From Allobosea sp. AAP35 (GTDB taxonomy: Bacteria; Pseudomonadota; Alphaproteobacteria; Rhizobiales; Beijerinckiaceae), in contig NZ_LJHQ01000003.1 in NCBI RefSeq assembly GCF_001295925.1, positions 463,171 to 527,170 on the forward strand: a stretch of DNA of 64,000 nucleotides. The letters are read 5' to 3'. The position numbers were made by a program, and so were the translations under genes. Shown piece after piece: positions 29,156 to 39,833 of this stretch. Position 1 is the first letter of the stretch, and the number at the start of each line of letters is the position of its first letter. Below the pieces are notes generated by a model. The model did not search any database, had not been told where the DNA came from, and was given only the letters and a program-made list of their open reading frames with translations.

Positions 29156-31675
29156 ATGACGTCGACCCAAAAGAGCCGGTCCTTCAGAATGCGGCTCTCT
29201 CGATCAGTCGGACTTTCGGCCTTTATGTTGGCCGTTAGCGGTGGCGTGGTGTTCGCGCAGGCCGTGATTGTCCAGGGCAACAGGCGCGTCGATGCGGAGA
29301 CGATCCGCTCCTATGCGTCGGGGCAGGGTGGCCCGCAGGAGATTCGCGACAGTCTTCTCGCCACCGGGCTGTTCACGAATGTCCAGGTGAGCCGCCGTGG
29401 CTCCCAGACCGTCATCTCCGTTCAGGAGAGCGACTCGATCAACCGCGTCGCCTTCGAGGGCAACCGTCGTCTGAAGAGCGAGGTTCTGCTCCAGCAGGTC
29501 CAGTCGAAGGCCGGCGGTCCGATGAGCCAGGCGCTGATCGATGCCGACGTTGCGCGCTTGAGAGAGGTCTACCGTCGTGCAGGTTACGGCCTGTCCTCGG
29601 TCAGCGGCCGCATGGCGCCGCTGCCCAACGGTCGCTCGGACGTCGTCTTCACGATCAACGAGAGCGGCAAGACCGGCATCAAGTCGATCAATTTCGAAGG
29701 CAACCAGATCTATTCCGATGGCCGCCTGCGCGGTTTGATGAGCTCGACCGAGTCGAACTTCCTCAGCTGGATCAAGACCTCCGACGTCTATGATCCCGAC
29801 CGCATCGCCGCTGATCTTGAGCTGGTTCGGCGCTTTTATCTCAAGAACGGCTATGCCGATTTCCAGATCGTGAACAATACCGCGCGCTTCGACGAGAGCG
29901 CGGGCGGCTGGGTCATTGATGTCGCCGTCAGCGAAGGCCCGCAATACAAGGTCGGCAACGTCGCGGTCGATTCGACCCTGCGCGAGATCGATTCCGCTGC
30001 CCTCCAGAGCTATGTCGTCACCTCCGCCGGCGACACCTACAATGCTGAGGCGGTCGAGAAGTCGCTGGTCAATCTCACCACCGAGGTGTCGCGTCGCGGC
30101 CATCCCTTCGCTCAGGTCCGGCCGCGCGGCGACCGGGACTCGGCGGGTCGCCTGATCGGTATCACCTATGTCGTCGACGAAGGCCCGCGGGTTTATGTCG
30201 AACGCATCAATGTGCGCGGCAACACCCGCACGCGCGATTACGTTGTCCGCCGCGAACTCGATCTTGGTGAAGGCGATGCCTACAACAAGGTGTTCGTCGA
30301 TCGCGCCGAGCGCCGCCTGAACAATCTCGGTTTCTTCAACAAGGTCCGGATCACCAACGAGCCCGGCTCCGCGCCCGATCGCGTCGTGGTCAACATCGAT
30401 GTCGAGGACAAGGCCACCGGTTCGTTCTCGATCTCGGGTGGTTACTCGACCTCCGACGGCGTGATCGGCGAAGTCGCGCTGGCCGAATCGAACTTCCTCG
30501 GTCGTGGCCAGTTCGTCCGCATCGCCGGCACGCTGGGCCAGCGCACCCAGGGCGTCGATTTCTCTTTCACCGAGCCGTATTTCCTCGGTCGTCGCATTGC
30601 GGCGGGCTTCGATCTGTTCTCGAAGTTCAGTGACAACTACAACACCGGTCGTTTTGAAAGCCGCGTTACCGGCGGTACGGTTCGTCTGACCTTCCCGATC
30701 ACGGAAGAATTCTCGATCACGCCGCGCTACTCGATCTACTCGACCGAAATCGAGATCCCCAATTCAGTTGATCGGCCCTACAACGACTGTAGTGTTCCGA
30801 TCGGTGGGATCACGCCGGGTACGCCCGGTGCGTTGGGTGCGAGCACGAGCATCAACTGCTTGACCAACGGCGAGGCGACGATCGCGGTCAAGGAAGCGGC
30901 GGGCACGACGCTGACCTCGCTGGTCGGCCTCGGCTTCAACTACAATTCGCTCGACAGCAACCAGAACCCGCGCAACGGCTTCATTGGTGAGATCAAGCCC
31001 GAATTCGCGGGTCTCGGCGGCGACTCGAAGTTCCTGCGTATCTCGGCTGATGGTCGTTATTACAAAGAGATCTTCGACGATGTCGTCGGTTTCGCCCGGT
31101 TGCAGGGTGGTCACGTGCAGGCCACTAGCGGTGATCTGCGCATGATCGACCACTACTTCCTCGGACCGACCCTGGTGCGCGGCTTCGCGCCGTCCGGTAT
31201 CGGCCCGCGCGACGTCTTGAACGATCCGACCGCGAACGCGCTCGGCGGCACCAGCTATTTCGGCGGTTCGCTCGAGGTGCAGTTCCCGATCTGGGGTCTG
31301 CCGCGTGATCTCGGTCTGCGCGGTGCGGTCTTCGCCGATGCTGGTACGCTGTTCAACTATGACGGTGGTACGGCGGTGGCCAGCGCGTGCCCGGCCGGTT
31401 CGTCGGGTCGTCAGTTCAACGTTGCTCTATCGCCGGGCCAGACGGCCCAGACGAACGTGGCCTGCGTCCGCGACAAGAATGTCATCCGCTCTTCCGTTGG
31501 CGTCAGCCTGCTCTGGCAGTCGCCACTCGGTCCGATTCGCTTTGATTACGCCTACGCTTTGTCGAAAGATGACGGCCAGTGGGGCACGGCCATCGTCAAC
31601 GGTCAGGCAGTTAGCGGCAAGTACGGCGGCGATCGCCTGCAGGCCTTCCGCTTCTCCGGCGGCACCCGCTTCTGA
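29156..31675 (+). CDS. bamA: Outer-membrane protein assembly factor BamA
   Basis: Central Omp85 protein of the BAM complex, inserting beta-barrel proteins into the outer membrane. The 839 residues start with a basic signal peptide cleaved around V-F-A-Q-A (start at 29156; the ATG at 29078 adds 26 non-signal residues). Repeated POTRA domains follow (residues ~40-430, each with a G-N-x-R/x-x-S pattern such as F-E-G-N-R-R), then the 16-strand barrel, ending with Phe as the C-terminal insertion signal (S-G-G-T-R-F). It opens the lpxD-fabZ-lpxA-lpxI-lpxB run. Confidence 0.97.
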   Translation: MTSTQKSRSFRMRLSRSVGLSAFMLAVSGGVVFAQAVIVQGNRRVDAETIRSYASGQGGPQEIRDSLLATGLFTNVQVSRRGSQTVISVQESDSINRVAFEGNRRLKSEVLLQQVQSKAGGPMSQALIDADVARLREVYRRAGYGLSSVSGRMAPLPNGRSDVVFTINESGKTGIKSINFEGNQIYSDGRLRGLMSSTESNFLSWIKTSDVYDPDRIAADLELVRRFYLKNGYADFQIVNNTARFDESAGGWVIDVAVSEGPQYKVGNVAVDSTLREIDSAALQSYVVTSAGDTYNAEAVEKSLVNLTTEVSRRGHPFAQVRPRGDRDSAGRLIGITYVVDEGPRVYVERINVRGNTRTRDYVVRRELDLGEGDAYNKVFVDRAERRLNNLGFFNKVRITNEPGSAPDRVVVNIDVEDKATGSFSISGGYSTSDGVIGEVALAESNFLGRGQFVRIAGTLGQRTQGVDFSFTEPYFLGRRIAAGFDLFSKFSDNYNTGRFESRVTGGTVRLTFPITEEFSITPRYSIYSTEIEIPNSVDRPYNDCSVPIGGITPGTPGALGASTSINCLTNGEATIAVKEAAGTTLTSLVGLGFNYNSLDSNQNPRNGFIGEIKPEFAGLGGDSKFLRISADGRYYKEIFDDVVGFARLQGGHVQATSGDLRMIDHYFLGPTLVRGFAPSGIGPRDVLNDPTANALGGTSYFGGSLEVQFPIWGLPRDLGLRGAVFADAGTLFNYDGGTAVASACPAGSSGRQFNVALSPGQTAQTNVACVRDKNVIRSSVGVSLLWQSPLGPIRFDYAYALSKDDGQWGTAIVNGQAVSGKYGGDRLQAFRFSGGTRF

Positions 31676-31679
31676 CGCG

Positions 31680-31702
31680 GCGGGGCGCGATCCGCGCCCC
31701 GC
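31680..31702. terminator. GC hairpin between bamA and lpxD
   Basis: Nearly perfect 10-bp arms (GCGGGGCGCG and CGCGCCCCGC) around a three-base loop, starting just after the bamA stop. No T-run follows, so it is more likely an mRNA-stabilising or attenuating hairpin than a full terminator. Confidence 0.5.
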
Positions 31703-31718
31703 TCCGGACCTTCATTCA

Positions 31719-32774
31719 ATGTCAGAACCCCTCTTTTTTCCGATCGCGACCTCGCTTGATTTCGGCGAGGTCGCTGCTATTTCGGGTGCCACCCTGCCGG
31801 AGGGGGTCGATCCCTCGCGTCCGCTCACCGGCGCCGCCGCGCTCGAGAATGCTGGCCCGGGCGATGTCGCCTACATGGACAACCCCAAATATACCGACGC
31901 GCTGGCTGCGACCGGGGCGGGGCTGTGCCTGGTCTCGTCGCGTTTTGCCGAGCGAGTCCCTGCGGGTACGACCGCTCTTGTGTCGCCGGCGCCTTATCAT
32001 GCCTTCGCCAAGGTGCTGGCCCGCTTCTTCCCCTCTGCTTTGAGGCCGGGCTCGGCCTTCGCATCGCAAGGTGTGGCGCCAGGGGCCTTCGTTCACGCGA
32101 CGGCGGTGCTCGAAGCCGGAGTGACGGTCGATCCCGGCGCCGTCATCGGGCCTGGCGCCGAGATCGGTTCGGGCACCATCGTCGCCGCGCATGCCGTCAT
32201 TGGCCCCCAGGTCCGAATCGGCCGCAACTGTTCGATTGGGCCTGGCTGTACGCTCCAGGCAACCCTGATCGGCAATCGCGTCATCATCCACCCAGGCGTG
32301 CGCATCGGTCAGGACGGTTTCGGCTTCGCCATGAGCCCGCGCGGCCATATGAAGGTGCCGCAGATCGGCCGGGTCATCATCCAGGACGATGTCGAGATCG
32401 GTGCCAACACCTGCATCGATCGCGGCGCCAGCCGCGACACCGTGATCGGCGAAGGGACGAAGATCGATAACCTCGTCCAGATCGGCCACAACGTCGTCAT
32501 CGGGCGCCATTGCGTCATCGTTTCGCAGGTCGGCATCGCCGGTTCGACGACATTGGAAGACTTCGTCGTGCTCGGCGGGCAGGTCGGCCTGGCCGGGCAT
32601 CTCACCGTCGGCATGGGCGCGCAGGTGGCGGCGCAGAGCGGCGTCGCCGGCGATGTTCCGCGCGGCGCGAAATACGGCGGTTATCCGGCACAGCCGGCCC
32701 TGACCTGGGCACGCGAGAGCGCCCTGCTGAGGTCCCTGGTCGCCAACCGCGGCAAAGGCCGAACCGAAGGCTGA
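31719..32774 (+). CDS. lpxD: UDP-3-O-acylglucosamine N-acyltransferase
   Basis: Third step of lipid A synthesis, adding the N-linked hydroxyacyl chain. The 351 residues comprise an N-terminal uridine-binding domain and a left-handed beta-helix of hexapeptide repeats (residues ~110-310), with the catalytic-loop His in I-G-H-N-V-V-I-G. An in-frame start at 31305 inside bamA is rejected. Confidence 0.96.
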   Translation: MSEPLFFPIATSLDFGEVAAISGATLPEGVDPSRPLTGAAALENAGPGDVAYMDNPKYTDALAATGAGLCLVSSRFAERVPAGTTALVSPAPYHAFAKVLARFFPSALRPGSAFASQGVAPGAFVHATAVLEAGVTVDPGAVIGPGAEIGSGTIVAAHAVIGPQVRIGRNCSIGPGCTLQATLIGNRVIIHPGVRIGQDGFGFAMSPRGHMKVPQIGRVIIQDDVEIGANTCIDRGASRDTVIGEGTKIDNLVQIGHNVVIGRHCVIVSQVGIAGSTTLEDFVVLGGQVGLAGHLTVGMGAQVAAQSGVAGDVPRGAKYGGYPAQPALTWARESALLRSLVANRGKGRTEG

Positions 32775-32942
32775 AGCGGGCCCGCTCTCCTGATTCACCC
32801 GTCCATGCGGCAAGTTTGTGCCGCGACGACGTCGATCTTCGACGGCAGGCTGCCGAAACAGTTGGCCCCGCGCGAGGAGATGACTAAGACACGACATCGA
32901 TGATGCGAACGCAGGGACGTCTCGCACGGGAGGCAGGACAAG

Positions 32943-33401
32943 ATGACCGAGGCGACGACGGCCCTGGGTGTGGCCGATATCCAGAAGATCATGGCCTGCA
33001 TTCCGCATCGCTACCCGTTTCTGCTCGTTGATCGCGTTGTCGAGATCAACGGCGATGAGTCCGGGGTCGGCATCAAGAACGTCACGATCAACGAGCCGCA
33101 ATTCACCGGCCATTTCCCGGGCCGTCCGGTTTTCCCGGGCGTGCTGATGATCGAGGCGATGGCGCAGACAGCCGGCGTGCTCGTGGTCAGCTCGCGCGGC
33201 GAGGCCGATCCGGCCGTCAGCAGCGTGCTGTTCACGACGATCGACAAGGCCAAGTTCCGTAAACCCGTCGTGCCGGGCGACACGCTGCGCTTTCACCTCA
33301 CCAAGATCGCGCGCAAGCGCAACATCTGGTTCTACCGCGGCGAGGCCCGCGTCGACGGCACGCTCGTCGCGGAAGCGGATCTCTCGGCGATGGTCGTTTG
33401 A
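32943..33401 (+). CDS. fabZ: 3-hydroxyacyl-ACP dehydratase
   Basis: Hotdog-fold dehydratase of fatty acid elongation; it competes with LpxA for 3-hydroxyacyl-ACP, which explains its place in the lpx cluster. The 152 residues show [12 protein letters not shown] and the catalytic His57 and Glu71 in [19 protein letters not shown]. The 168-base gap after lpxD holds no other gene. Confidence 0.97.
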   Translation: MTEATTALGVADIQKIMACIPHRYPFLLVDRVVEINGDESGVGIKNVTINEPQFTGHFPGRPVFPGVLMIEAMAQTAGVLVVSSRGEADPAVSSVLFTTIDKAKFRKPVVPGDTLRFHLTKIARKRNIWFYRGEARVDGTLVAEADLSAMVV

Positions 33402-33452
33402 GCCGATGACGCACTGCCAGATGACGACAACCTGTCCGTTGAGCTTCCTGTC

Positions 33453-34262
33453 ATGAGTTCCAGCATTCATCCGCTATCGGTCGTCGATCCCGGCGCGCGC
33501 ATCGGCGAGGGCGTCAGCATCGGCCCGTTCTGCACGGTCGGCCCCGATGTCGTGCTCGCCGAGGGTGTGGAACTTGTCAGCCATGTCGCCGTGGCGGGCC
33601 GTACGACGGTCGGCGCGCGCACGAAGATCTACCCTTTCGCCTCCATCGGCCATCCGCCGCAGGATGTGAAATACAAGGGCGAACCCTCGACGCTGACGAT
33701 CGGGGTCGATTGCCTGATCCGCGAAGGCGTGACGATGAACCCTGGCACCGAGGGCGGCGGGATGAAGACCACGGTCGGCGACCGCTGCTTCTTCCTGGCG
33801 AACTCCCATGTCGCGCATGACACCTCGATCGGCGACAACGTCATCTTCTCCAATAACGTCATGTGTGCCGGCCATGTGAAGGTCGGCAATTTCGTCATCG
33901 TCGGTGGCGGCACCGGCCTGCACCAGTTCATCCGCGTCGGCGACCATGCCTTCATCGGCGGCGGCGCGGGCGTGATGCACGACGTCATCCCCTTCGGCAT
34001 GGTGCGCGACAACCCGGCCCATCTCGCCGGGCTCAATCTCGTGGGCTTGCGTCGGCGCGGCTTCACGCGCGAGCAGATCCATGAACTGCGCCGGGCCTAT
34101 CGTCTGCTGTTCGCCGATGAGGGCACCTTGTCGGAGCGCGTCGAGGACGTCGCCAGCGAATTCGCCTCGCATCCGCTGATCCACGAGATCCTCGACTTCA
34201 TCCGCGTCGGCGGCGAACGCGCGATCTGCGTTCCCCATGACGTCAACGCGCCGGATCGGTGA
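33453..34262 (+). CDS. lpxA: UDP-N-acetylglucosamine O-acyltransferase
   Basis: First step of lipid A synthesis. The 269-residue protein is a left-handed beta-helix of hexapeptide repeats (residues ~1-185) with a helical C-terminal domain. The catalytic His sits in N-S-H-V-A-H-D, and G-G-G-T-G-L-H-Q-F follows. Its stop overlaps the GTG start of lpxI by four bases. Confidence 0.97.
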   Translation: MSSSIHPLSVVDPGARIGEGVSIGPFCTVGPDVVLAEGVELVSHVAVAGRTTVGARTKIYPFASIGHPPQDVKYKGEPSTLTIGVDCLIREGVTMNPGTEGGGMKTTVGDRCFFLANSHVAHDTSIGDNVIFSNNVMCAGHVKVGNFVIVGGGTGLHQFIRVGDHAFIGGGAGVMHDVIPFGMVRDNPAHLAGLNLVGLRRRGFTREQIHELRRAYRLLFADEGTLSERVEDVASEFASHPLIHEILDFIRVGGERAICVPHDVNAPDR

Positions 34263-35125
34263 GCGCTGACAAGACAGCAGCGCCGATGACGCGCGGGCCG
34301 CTGGCGATCATCGCAGGCGCGGGAGAGTTTCCGCTTCGTCTCGCAGCGGTCGCAGCCCAGCGCGGCCGAACGGTCTTCGTGGCGGCCCTGGATGGCGCCG
34401 CCGATCCGGCGGCCTTCGGCTCAGTCGATCTGCAGAGCTATCGACTGGGCCAGTTGGGCCGCCTGCTCGAGGATCTGAGGGGCCGCGCGGTTACCGACAT
34501 GGTCTTGATCGGCAGCCTCCCGCGCCCGAGCTTCGCTGCCCTGCGCCCGGAAGCCTCGACGCTTCGGTACCTCCCGCATTTTGCCCGCGCCTTTCGGGGC
34601 GGCGACGATCATCTTCTGCGAGGCGTGGTTTCCTTTTTCGAAGGGCAGGGCTTCACCGTCCATGGACCGGCCGATATCGCGCCCGATATGGCGGCTCCGA
34701 TCGGCGCACTCGGTCGAAAGACGGCATCGACGGAGCAGAAGGCACTGATCGCGCGGGGGTTTGAGCTTCTCGCTGCGCTGTCGCCCTTCGACGTCGGCCA
34801 GGCGGCGATCCTCGCGGACCATCGCGTCATCGCCATCGAGGCGGCGGAAGGCACCGATGCCATGATCAGACGCGTCGCCGACCTCGTCGCCTCCGGGCGG
34901 TTGCGTATCGCCAAGGGCGACGGCGTGCTGGTCAAGGCGCCCAAGGACGGCCAGGATCTGCGCGTCGACATGCCGGCGATCGGTCCTCAAACCCTGCGCA
35001 ACGTGGCCGCCGCTGGCCTCTCTGGAATCGGCCTGTGCGCCGGACGCGTGCTGGTTGGCGATGCGGCTGCCCTGGGGAGACACGCCGATCAGGCCGGCCT
35101 CTTCGTCGAGGGGGTCGGCGCATGA
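34259..35125 (+). CDS. lpxI: UDP-2,3-diacylglucosamine pyrophosphatase LpxI
   Basis: Hydrolyses UDP-2,3-diacylglucosamine to lipid X, the role LpxH plays in enterobacteria. The 288 residues show the DUF1009/LpxI pattern: A-I-I-A-G-A-G-E-F-P at the start, L-G-Q-L-G-R-L near residue 60, V-L-I-G-S-L-P-R-P, and the C-terminal D-M-P-A-I-G-P-Q-T. It overlaps lpxA and lpxB by four bases at each end, a tightly coupled lpxA-lpxI-lpxB unit. Confidence 0.94.
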   Translation: MSADKTAAPMTRGPLAIIAGAGEFPLRLAAVAAQRGRTVFVAALDGAADPAAFGSVDLQSYRLGQLGRLLEDLRGRAVTDMVLIGSLPRPSFAALRPEASTLRYLPHFARAFRGGDDHLLRGVVSFFEGQGFTVHGPADIAPDMAAPIGALGRKTASTEQKALIARGFELLAALSPFDVGQAAILADHRVIAIEAAEGTDAMIRRVADLVASGRLRIAKGDGVLVKAPKDGQDLRVDMPAIGPQTLRNVAAAGLSGIGLCAGRVLVGDAAALGRHADQAGLFVEGVGA

Positions 35126-36294
35126 GCGCGCCATTCCGTCTTGCGGTGATCGCGGGCGAGGCTTCGGGCGATGCGCTGGCGCTTCGTTTCATCGAAAACC
35201 TCCGCCAGCGACTTGGCGACCGGCCGCTCCTCATCACCGGCGTCGGCGGCGAGGATCTGATCGCGGCGGGGCTGGTCCCGCTGTTTGCCCAGGCCGATAT
35301 TGCCGTGATGGGGTTTGGTCCCGTGATCGCGCGCCTCCCGCTGCTGCTGCGCCGCATGGAGGATGCCGCCCGTGGCGTCGTGGCCTTCGCGCCCGATCTG
35401 CTGCTGACGGTCGATGCGCCCGACTTCTGCTTGCGTGTCGCCAGGAAGGTGCGTGCCCGGGCGCCCGACATTCCGATCGCGCACTGGGTTTGCCCCAGCG
35501 TCTGGGCCTGGCGTTCAGGGCGTGCACGCCGCATGGCACCCTATGTCGACCGCATCCTGGCATTGCTGCCCTTCGAGCCGGCGGCTCTGGAGCGCTTGCA
35601 CGGGCCAGGCACCACCTATGTCGGCCACCCCCTGATCGAACGGCTGGCTGAACTCAGGCCCACCGCGGTCGAAACCGCGATTCGGAACGATGATGCGTCG
35701 CCGCTGGTGCTGGTCCTGCCCGGCAGCCGCCGTTCGGAGATCCGCCATCTGATGCCGGCTTTCGGCGATGCGGTTTCGCGGATCGCGGCAGCGAGGCCGG
35801 GCACGCGCTTCGTGCTTCCGGCGGTCGCGCATCTCAAGGATGACATTGCGCAGGCAACGTCATCCTGGGCCGTCAAGCCCGACATCGTCGTCGGCGAGGC
35901 CGGCAAACTGGCGGCGTTTCGGACCGCGCGTGCAGCTCTGGCAGCGTCGGGCACGGTGACGCTCGAACTCGCTCTGGCGCAGGTGCCGACCGTTGCGGCC
36001 TATCGCGGCGCGGGCTGGGAGGCGGCGATCGCCAGGCGCCTGATCAAGCTGCCGAGCGTGATACTGCCCAATCTCATTCTCGGCCGTAGCGTCGTCCCCG
36101 AATTCATCCAGGACGATGCGACGCCGGACGCGCTGAGCCGCGAACTCCTGGCGGTGCTGGCAAACGGACCGGCCCGCCAAAGCCAGCTCGATGGCTTCGG
36201 CGAAGTCGAGACGATCATGAAAACGGCAGGTGCCAGCCCCGCGGCCAATGCGGTCGAAGCCGCGCTGGCCCTGGTCGAGCACCGGTCGCGATAG
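35122..36294 (+). CDS. lpxB: Lipid A disaccharide synthase
   Basis: GT19 glycosyltransferase joining lipid X and UDP-diacylglucosamine into the lipid A disaccharide at the inner membrane. The 390 residues contain V-I-A-G-E-A-S-G-D near the start, the D-A-P-D-F block, W-V-C-P-S-V-W-A-W, and Y-V-G-H-P-L. The ATG at 35122 overlaps the lpxI stop. It ends the lipid A operon. Confidence 0.96.
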   Translation: MSAPFRLAVIAGEASGDALALRFIENLRQRLGDRPLLITGVGGEDLIAAGLVPLFAQADIAVMGFGPVIARLPLLLRRMEDAARGVVAFAPDLLLTVDAPDFCLRVARKVRARAPDIPIAHWVCPSVWAWRSGRARRMAPYVDRILALLPFEPAALERLHGPGTTYVGHPLIERLAELRPTAVETAIRNDDASPLVLVLPGSRRSEIRHLMPAFGDAVSRIAAARPGTRFVLPAVAHLKDDIAQATSSWAVKPDIVVGEAGKLAAFRTARAALAASGTVTLELALAQVPTVAAYRGAGWEAAIARRLIKLPSVILPNLILGRSVVPEFIQDDATPDALSRELLAVLANGPARQSQLDGFGEVETIMKTAGASPAANAVEAALALVEHRSR

Positions 36295-36452
36295 AGCGGC
36301 CGGCCTTCGCAGTATTAGCGTCCTGTGCGAACGCGCCTTACTCGACCGCCGCGCCAGACGCCTTGGCGATCGGGAACCACTGGGAAGTTTGGCGATACCT
36401 TAGCGTCGGCGATTGTGCCGTCATCGTCGGCAATCATATCAATCATGCGAAA

Positions 36453-36490
36453 CAATCAGGGCGCGACGGTAAGCCGTCGCGCCCTGATTG
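36453..36490 (-). terminator. Strong terminator of gltA
   Basis: A perfect 17-bp stem (36453-36469 with 36474-36490) around a four-base loop, 23 bases after the gltA stop. On the minus strand it is followed by TTTCG. The same hairpin would also face transcripts from lpxB, but it lacks a T-run in that direction. Confidence 0.75.
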
Positions 36491-36513
36491 GCAGGCAGAT
36501 GGCGATGGCGGCC

Positions 36514-37803
36514 TTAGCGGCGGCCGATCGGGGTGTATTCGCGCTGCGGCGCGCCGGTGTAGAGCTGGCGCGGACGGCCGATGCGCTGGGACGGATCCTC
36601 GATCATTTCCTTCCACTGCGCGATCCAGCCGACGGTGCGCGCCAGCGCAAACAGCGCGGTGAACATCGAGGTCGGGAAGCCCATCGCCTTCAGGGTAATG
36701 CCGGAATAGAAATCGATGTTCGGGTAAAGCTTTTTCTCGATGAAATAGCTGTCCGACAGCGCGATGCGCTCGAGCTCCATCGCGACATCCAGCAGCGGGT
36801 CATCCTTGATTCCGAGCTCGTTGAGCACCTCATGCGTGGTCTTCTGCATGATCTTGGCGCGCGGATCGTAGTTCTTGTAGACCCGGTGACCGAAGCCCAT
36901 CAGGCGGAAGGGATCGTTCTTGTCCTTCGCCTTGGCGATGTATTTCGGGATGTTGTCGACCGAGCCGATCTCCTCGAGCATCTTCAGCGCGGCCTCATTG
37001 GCGCCGCCATGGGCAGGGCCCCAGAGGCAGGCCGTGCCGGCCGCGATGCAGGCGAAGGGGTTGGCCCCCGACGAGCCGGCGAGACGAACCGTCGAGGTCG
37101 AGGCGTTCTGCTCATGGTCGGCGTGCAGGATGAAGATCCGGTCGAGCGCGCGCGACAGCACCGGGTTGACCTTGTACTCCTCGGCCGGCACCGCAAAGCA
37201 CATCCGCAGGAAGTTCGAGGTGTAGTCGAGCGAGTTCAGCGGATACACGAAGGGCTGGCCAACGGTGTACTTATAGGCCATCGCCGCCAGCGTCGGCATC
37301 TTGGCGATCATCCGCATCGAGGCGACCATGCGCTGATACGGGTCCGAGATATCGGTCGAGTCGTGATAGAAGGCCGACATCGCGCCGATCGAGCCGACCA
37401 TGACCGCCATCGGATGCGCGTCGCGGCGGAAGCCCTGGAAGAAGCGGGCCATCTGCTCGTGCACCATGGTGTGGCGCGTCACGCGATAGTCGAAATCGGC
37501 CTTCTGCACCGCCGTCGGCAACTCGCCTTCCAGCAGCAGATAGCAGGTCTCGAGGAAGTCGCCATGCTCGGCGAGTTGCTCGATCGGATAGCCGCGATAG
37601 AGCAGCACGCCCTCATCGCCGTCGATATAGGTGATCTGCGACTCACAGCTCGCCGTCGAGGTGAAGCCGGGGTCATAGGTGAACATGCCTGTCTGGGCAT
37701 AGAGCTTGGCGATGTCGATGACGGACGGGCCGATCGAACCCGTCTTGATCGCCATGTCGACGGTCTTGCCGTCGATCTGAAGCTGGCTTGTGGTTCCGCT
37801 CAT
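36514..37803 (-). CDS. gltA: Citrate synthase
   Basis: Entry enzyme of the TCA cycle, condensing oxaloacetate and acetyl-CoA. The 429 residues match the type II (NADH-sensitive, hexameric) bacterial class. Catalytic regions include [22 protein letters not shown] and [13 protein letters not shown]. It is transcribed alone on the minus strand with its own terminator. Confidence 0.97.
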   Translation of the reverse strand: MSGTTSQLQIDGKTVDMAIKTGSIGPSVIDIAKLYAQTGMFTYDPGFTSTASCESQITYIDGDEGVLLYRGYPIEQLAEHGDFLETCYLLLEGELPTAVQKADFDYRVTRHTMVHEQMARFFQGFRRDAHPMAVMVGSIGAMSAFYHDSTDISDPYQRMVASMRMIAKMPTLAAMAYKYTVGQPFVYPLNSLDYTSNFLRMCFAVPAEEYKVNPVLSRALDRIFILHADHEQNASTSTVRLAGSSGANPFACIAAGTACLWGPAHGGANEAALKMLEEIGSVDNIPKYIAKAKDKNDPFRLMGFGHRVYKNYDPRAKIMQKTTHEVLNELGIKDDPLLDVAMELERIALSDSYFIEKKLYPNIDFYSGITLKAMGFPTSMFTALFALARTVGWIAQWKEMIEDPSQRIGRPRQLYTGAPQREYTPIGRR

Positions 37804-38077
37804 CGATGCCGATCCTTTCAGGCTCGCTGCTGGTCAGTCGTCGTCGCGCCGCGCCCGTCCATCATGGTCCATGGGGCCTTACCGTCGTAAGAGCGAACCG
37901 AGATGACAGGGTCGTGTCGGTTCGAGGGCCACCAGACAGGAGAAACGCTTCATCCGACTGATATTCAAGCATATTTGTGCCTGCTCCTGCCTTCGCCGGA
38001 GCAGCCGCACGTCGCGTCCTAGACCATTTGCAGAGGGTGTTCAACCGAGCCGAAAGTGGGTCGGCACTTCGTCTTGC
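37804..38077. other. gltX-gltA intergenic region with a GC hairpin
   Basis: Contains the gltA promoter area and, at 37981-38004, an inverted repeat with arms CTGCTCC and GGAGCAG around ten bases. That hairpin lies about 75 bases past the gltX stop and could be its 3' end; no T-run is evident. No gene seen. Confidence 0.4.
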
Positions 38078-39496
38078 TCACTGCTGGTCGGAGAGGCGCG
38101 CAAGCGTTTCCTCTCGTCCGAGAACCGCCATGACGTCGAAAAGCCCAGGCGACATCGCCCGCCCCGTCAGGGCGGCGCGCAAGGGCTGCGCCGCTTGTCC
38201 GAGCTTGAGGCCGTGCTCTTCGGCAAAGGCCCGCACCGCCGCCTCGAGCGCCGCGACCGACCACTCGGCCACCGCCGAAAGCTTGTCCGAAAGCCCGGGC
38301 AGGCGCTGCTTTCCGGCCTCGTCGAGCAGGGCTGAAGCCTTGGCGTCGAGCTGCAGCGGGCGCGCCGCATAGAGGTAATAGGCGCTGTCGAGCAGCTCGA
38401 CGAGCGTCTTTGCCCGCTCCTTCAGCCCCGGCATCGCGGCCAGGAACCGCTCTTCCAGTTCGGGAGAGAGGGTGGCCGGTACGCCCCGCGCGGGACCGAT
38501 CTCGGGCAGGATCACCTTCAGCGCCGCAAGCAGGTCGGCGTCGTCCGACTGGCGCATGTAGAGCCCGTTCAGGCTCTCGAGCTTGGCATAGTCGAAGCGC
38601 GCCGCCGAACGGCCGATCGAGGACAGATCGAACAGTGCGATCATCTCGTCGGTCGAGAAGATCTCCTGGTCGCCATGGCTCCAGCCCAGCCGCAGCAGAT
38701 AATTGCGCAGCGCCACCGGCAGATAGCCCATGGCCCGATAGGCATCGACGCCGAGCGCGCCATGACGTTTCGAGAGCTTGGCGCCGTCGGGCCCGTGAAT
38801 CAGCGGGATATGCGACATGCTCGGCACGGCCCAGCCCATTGCCTGGTAGATCTGGGTCTGGCGCGCGGCATTGGTGAGATGGTCGTCGCCACGAATGACG
38901 TGAGTGACGCCCATGTCGTGGTCATCGACCACGACGGCCAGCATATAGGTCGGGTTGCCGTCGGAGCGCAGCAGCACGAGGTCGTCGAGATTCTCGTTTT
39001 GCCAGACGACGCGGCCCTGGACCTGATCCTCGACGACGGTCTCGCCGGTCTGCTGCGCGCGCAGCCGGATCACCGGCTTGACGCCCTCTGGCGCGGTCGC
39101 TGGGTCGCGGTCGCGCCAGCGGCCGTCATATTTCATCGGCTTTCCCGCTGCCTTGGCCTGCTCGCGCATCTCGTCGAGCTCGGCCGGCGTCGCAAAGCAG
39201 CGATAGGCATGGCCGCTGTCGAGCATCTGCTGCGCGACCTCGCGATGTCGCTCGGCGCGGGCGAACTGGTAGACCGTGTCGCCGTCCCAATCGAGGCCGA
39301 GCCAGGCGAGACCATCGAGGATGGCGGCGATTGCCGGCTCCGTCGAACGCTCGCGGTCGGTGTCCTCGATGCGCAGCAGCATCTTGCCGCCATGGCGACG
39401 GGCATAGAGCCAGTTGAACAGCGCCGTTCGCGCGCCGCCGATATGCAGAAAGCCGGTGGGCGAGGGCGCAAAGCGCGTGACGACGGCATCGCTCAT
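38078..39496 (-). CDS. gltX: Glutamyl-tRNA synthetase
   Basis: Class I synthetase charging tRNA-Glu. The 472 residues have the nucleotide-binding motif [11 protein letters not shown] (HIGH type, residues 11-21), the KMSKS-type loop A-K-L-S-K-R-H-G-A near residue 245, and a C-terminal helical anticodon-binding domain. Only one GluRS gene is in this window; alphaproteobacteria often carry a second. It is divergent from comEC. Confidence 0.96.
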   Translation of the reverse strand: MSDAVVTRFAPSPTGFLHIGGARTALFNWLYARRHGGKMLLRIEDTDRERSTEPAIAAILDGLAWLGLDWDGDTVYQFARAERHREVAQQMLDSGHAYRCFATPAELDEMREQAKAAGKPMKYDGRWRDRDPATAPEGVKPVIRLRAQQTGETVVEDQVQGRVVWQNENLDDLVLLRSDGNPTYMLAVVVDDHDMGVTHVIRGDDHLTNAARQTQIYQAMGWAVPSMSHIPLIHGPDGAKLSKRHGALGVDAYRAMGYLPVALRNYLLRLGWSHGDQEIFSTDEMIALFDLSSIGRSAARFDYAKLESLNGLYMRQSDDADLLAALKVILPEIGPARGVPATLSPELEERFLAAMPGLKERAKTLVELLDSAYYLYAARPLQLDAKASALLDEAGKQRLPGLSDKLSAVAEWSVAALEAAVRAFAEEHGLKLGQAAQPLRAALTGRAMSPGLFDVMAVLGREETLARLSDQQ

Positions 39497-39833
39497 GAAA
39501 GGCTAAGACTCCGGCTGGGCTAAGGGGGCGGCCCAGCGATCAGGACAGATGGGCGGGCGGGAGACCGGAACGCAAGGCGAGCCGGACGCCAGACCACACG
39601 AGGGCGCGAAGTGACATCCGGCGCCGCCCCTGTAACATGCCCTTGCCGCCTGCGTTAAGGGCCAGATCGCAGCCCCGCACCATCGCAGCCGAGCACGGGT
39701 TGGGGAGCGGTCGATGCAGCCGGCGCCGCCAGGACAGTGCAGTCCAGCAAGCCCGCGCGGGACACGCGCCGGCGTCCTGCCATGGCGCCTGCCCGACGTC
39801 GTACGCGGTCGCCCCGGCGTTGAACTGACGCTG
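39497..39833. other. gltX-comEC divergent intergenic region
   Basis: Non-coding control region between divergent genes. comEC could start at 39714 in frame, which would shorten the gap, but those 40 residues are Pro/Arg-rich and lack membrane character. I see no RNA gene or repeat. Confidence 0.4.

Noticed and set aside
36325..37890. 521-codon plus-strand ORF opposite gltA
   Set aside because: The minus strand carries an intact citrate synthase; the ORF also runs through the gltA terminator hairpin.
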